A stretch of 7,913 bases of DNA. Origin: Pseudomonadota bacterium. Its GTDB lineage: Bacteria; Pseudomonadota; Alphaproteobacteria; Elsterales; Elsteraceae. The notes beneath the pieces were generated by a model. It saw nothing but the letters and a program-made list of their open reading frames with translations. It was not told the DNA's origin and did not search any database. This document shows positions 6,334 to 7,913 of the stretch, piece after piece (within the stretch, counting starts at the first letter, position 1; every line of letters starts with the position of its first letter). The stretch lies in contig JACQAI010000466.1 in assembly GCA_016195115.1 (NCBI GenBank), positions 1 through 7,913 on the forward strand, given 5' to 3'. Both the position numbers and the translations under genes were made by a program.

Positions 6334-7913
6334 ATGGCGGCGTTCGGCAAGGCGCTTCTGGCACTCGGCATCGCGGCGGCAACCGCCCTCCCGGCGCAGG
6401 CCGAGACCGTCCTGCGCGTCGGCATGACGGCGGCCGACATCCCGGTCACCACCGGCCAGCCCGACCAGGGTGCCGAGGGCTGGCGCTTCATGGGCGTGAC
6501 GCTCTACGACACCCTGATCGCCTGGGATCATTCGCGCAGCGACCAGGCGACGCCCCTGAGCCCCGGCCTGGCGACCGAGTGGTCGACCGATCCCAACGAC
6601 CGCCGGCGCTGGACCTTCAAGCTCAGGCCCTGGGTCAAGTTCCACGACGGCTCGGCCTGGAACGCCGACGCCGCGATATGGAACTTCGACAAGTTGCTGA
6701 AGAAGGACGCGCCGCAGTACGACGCCCGCCAGCTCGCTCAGACGCTCGGCAAGCTGCGCGACGTCGAGAGCTACAAGAAGCTCGACGATCTCGGCCTCGA
6801 GATCGTCACCAAGGTGCCGGACGCGCTGTTCCCCTACGGCCTGACGATCATCTGGTTCTCGAGCCCGACGCAGTGGGACAAGGTCGGTCGCGACTGGGCC
6901 GAGTTCGCCAAGACGCCGGCGGGCACCGGTCCGTGGAAGCTCGACAAGCTGGTGCCGCGCGAGCGCGCCGAGCTGATCAAGAACGCCGGCTACTGGGACG
7001 CCAAGCGCGTGCCCAAGACCGACCGCCTGGTGCTGCTGCCGATCCCCGACGGTGCGGCGCGCACCGCGGCACTGCTGTCCGGCCAGGTCGACTGGATCGA
7101 GGCGCCGGCGCCCGACGCGGTGCCGCGCCTCAAGCAGGCCGGCATGCAGATCGTCACCAACACCTATCCGCACATCTGGCCCTACTGGCTGAGCCGGCTG
7201 CCCGATTCGCCGTGGAACGACCTGCGCGTGCGCCAGGCCGCCAACCTGGCGATCGACCGCGACGGCCTCGTCAAGCTGCTCGGCGGCCTGGCAACACCGG
7301 CGGTCGGTCAGGTGCCACCGGGCCATCCGTGGTTCGGCAACCCGAGCTTCAAGATCACCTACGATCCGGCACGTGCGAAGAAGCTGATGGAGGAGGCCGG
7401 CTACTCGACCGCCAAGCCGATGAAGACCAAGTTCCTGATCTCGTCGTCGGGCTCGGGCCAGATCCAGCCCTTGGCGATGAACGAGTACATTCAGGCCAAC
7501 CTCAAGGCGGTCGGCATCGACGCCGAGCTCGAGGTGCTGGAGTGGCAGACCCTGCGCCAACGCCGCGGGCTCGGCGCCCAGGCGCCCGAAAACAAGGGCG
7601 CGCACGGGATCAACAGCAGCTGGACTTCGGCCGACCCCGAGTTCGGTTTCATGACCATCGCCGAGAGCACCAAGATCCCGCCGGCCGGCAACAACTGGTC
7701 GAACATCCGCGATGCCGAGATCGACGCGCTCTCGGTCAAGATCCGCGCCGCCTTCGATCTCGCCGAGCAGGACAGACTGGTCGGCCAGCTGCACGCCCGC
7801 ATGGTCGACCAGGCGGTGTCGATCTGGGTCGTGCACGACGCCAACCCGCGCGCGCTGTCGCCCAAAGTCCAGGGCTTCGTCCAGTCGCGCAACTGGATCC
7901 AGGACCTGACGCC
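6334..7913 (+). CDS. Family 5 (SBP_bac_5) ABC transporter substrate-binding protein, 3' end cut by window
   Basis: Predicted periplasmic binding protein of the dipeptide/oligopeptide/nickel/opine ABC class; 526 codons are visible and the frame is open at the edge. Seen: a signal peptide (residues 1-23, K6 then a hydrophobic core, cleavage after AQA), then ETVLRVGM, LYDTLIAWD, LATEWSTD and the family hallmark WTFKLRPWVKFHDG with H104-D105-G106 followed by WNADAAIWNFDKLL. Further on come TPAGTGPWKL, a GYWDAKRVPKTDRLVLLPIPD segment, LSGQVDWIE, RVRQAANLAIDRDGLVKLLGG, DPARAKKLMEEAGY, and NLKAVGIDAELEVLEW near the end. These are in the usual order. Family members are commonly 500-540 aa, so only the extreme C-terminus should be missing. 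It starts 98 nt after the NMT1-like gene with its own Shine-Dalgarno and possibly its own promoter. In such loci the two permease and ATPase genes commonly follow, outside this window. Ligand not predictable. Confidence 0.92.
   Translation, partial: MAAFGKALLALGIAAATALPAQAETVLRVGMTAADIPVTTGQPDQGAEGWRFMGVTLYDTLIAWDHSRSDQATPLSPGLATEWSTDPNDRRRWTFKLRPWVKFHDGSAWNADAAIWNFDKLLKKDAPQYDARQLAQTLGKLRDVESYKKLDDLGLEIVTKVPDALFPYGLTIIWFSSPTQWDKVGRDWAEFAKTPAGTGPWKLDKLVPRERAELIKNAGYWDAKRVPKTDRLVLLPIPDGAARTAALLSGQVDWIEAPAPDAVPRLKQAGMQIVTNTYPHIWPYWLSRLPDSPWNDLRVRQAANLAIDRDGLVKLLGGLATPAVGQVPPGHPWFGNPSFKITYDPARAKKLMEEAGYSTAKPMKTKFLISSSGSGQIQPLAMNEYIQANLKAVGIDAELEVLEWQTLRQRRGLGAQAPENKGAHGINSSWTSADPEFGFMTIAESTKIPPAGNNWSNIRDAEIDALSVKIRAAFDLAEQDRLVGQLHARMVDQAVSIWVVHDANPRALSPKVQGFVQSRNWIQDLT

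Noticed and set aside
6187..7836. Long minus-strand open frame (549 codons)
   Set aside because: Its product is a low-complexity mix rich in Arg, Gly, Ala and Val with no motif. It lies opposite the well-supported family 5 binding protein and follows from third-position GC bias.

Overview
The window is visibly GC-rich, with strong G/C preference at third codon positions and long spurious antisense frames. It is densely packed with genes. It carries a TctC/Bug-type solute-binding protein, two further solute-binding proteins of other families, a PHBH-fold flavin monooxygenase and a Tat-exported SMP-30/gluconolactonase-like protein. That mix fits a free-living, metabolically versatile proteobacterium, most likely an alphaproteobacterium of the Rhodospirillales/Hyphomicrobiales type. 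The taxonomic call is an inference from gene content and composition; there is no marker gene.

Layout. Positions 55-984 (+) encode a group I nucleoside hydrolase. It converges on a Bug-type tripartite tricarboxylate transporter binding protein (981-1973, -). The two stop codons overlap in one palindromic CTAG. The Bug gene is divergent from a four-gene rightward cluster: a FAD-dependent aromatic-ring-type monooxygenase (2007-3215), an exported alpha/beta hydrolase (3226-4230), a Tat-exported SMP-30/gluconolactonase/LRE-like beta-propeller (4266-5297) and an NMT1/THI5-like binding protein with no visible signal peptide (5306-6235). The gaps are 10, 35 and 8 nt, so this looks like one operon. 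After a 98-nt spacer with a possible promoter, a family 5 (peptide/nickel/opine-type) ABC binding protein starts at 6334 and runs off the window end, almost complete.

The most unusual structure is an imperfect inverted repeat (1911-2003) built from tandem GACGCAAA-like octamers. Its right arm fills nearly all of the 33-nt spacer between the divergent Bug and monooxygenase genes. Its left arm lies inside the Bug gene and encodes about ten residues of the signal peptide. The repeat therefore appears to have been absorbed into a coding sequence and to have replaced the leader regions of both genes.

How the genes may work together (inference): the exported hydrolase and exported lactonase-like protein could process a substrate outside the cytoplasm, binding proteins could capture the product, and the cytoplasmic flavin monooxygenase could oxidise it. 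The substrate cannot be named from sequence alone. No transporter membrane or ATPase subunit lies in the window. I see no RNA gene, CRISPR array, insertion sequence or prophage, and I do not claim a new defence or mobile system here.
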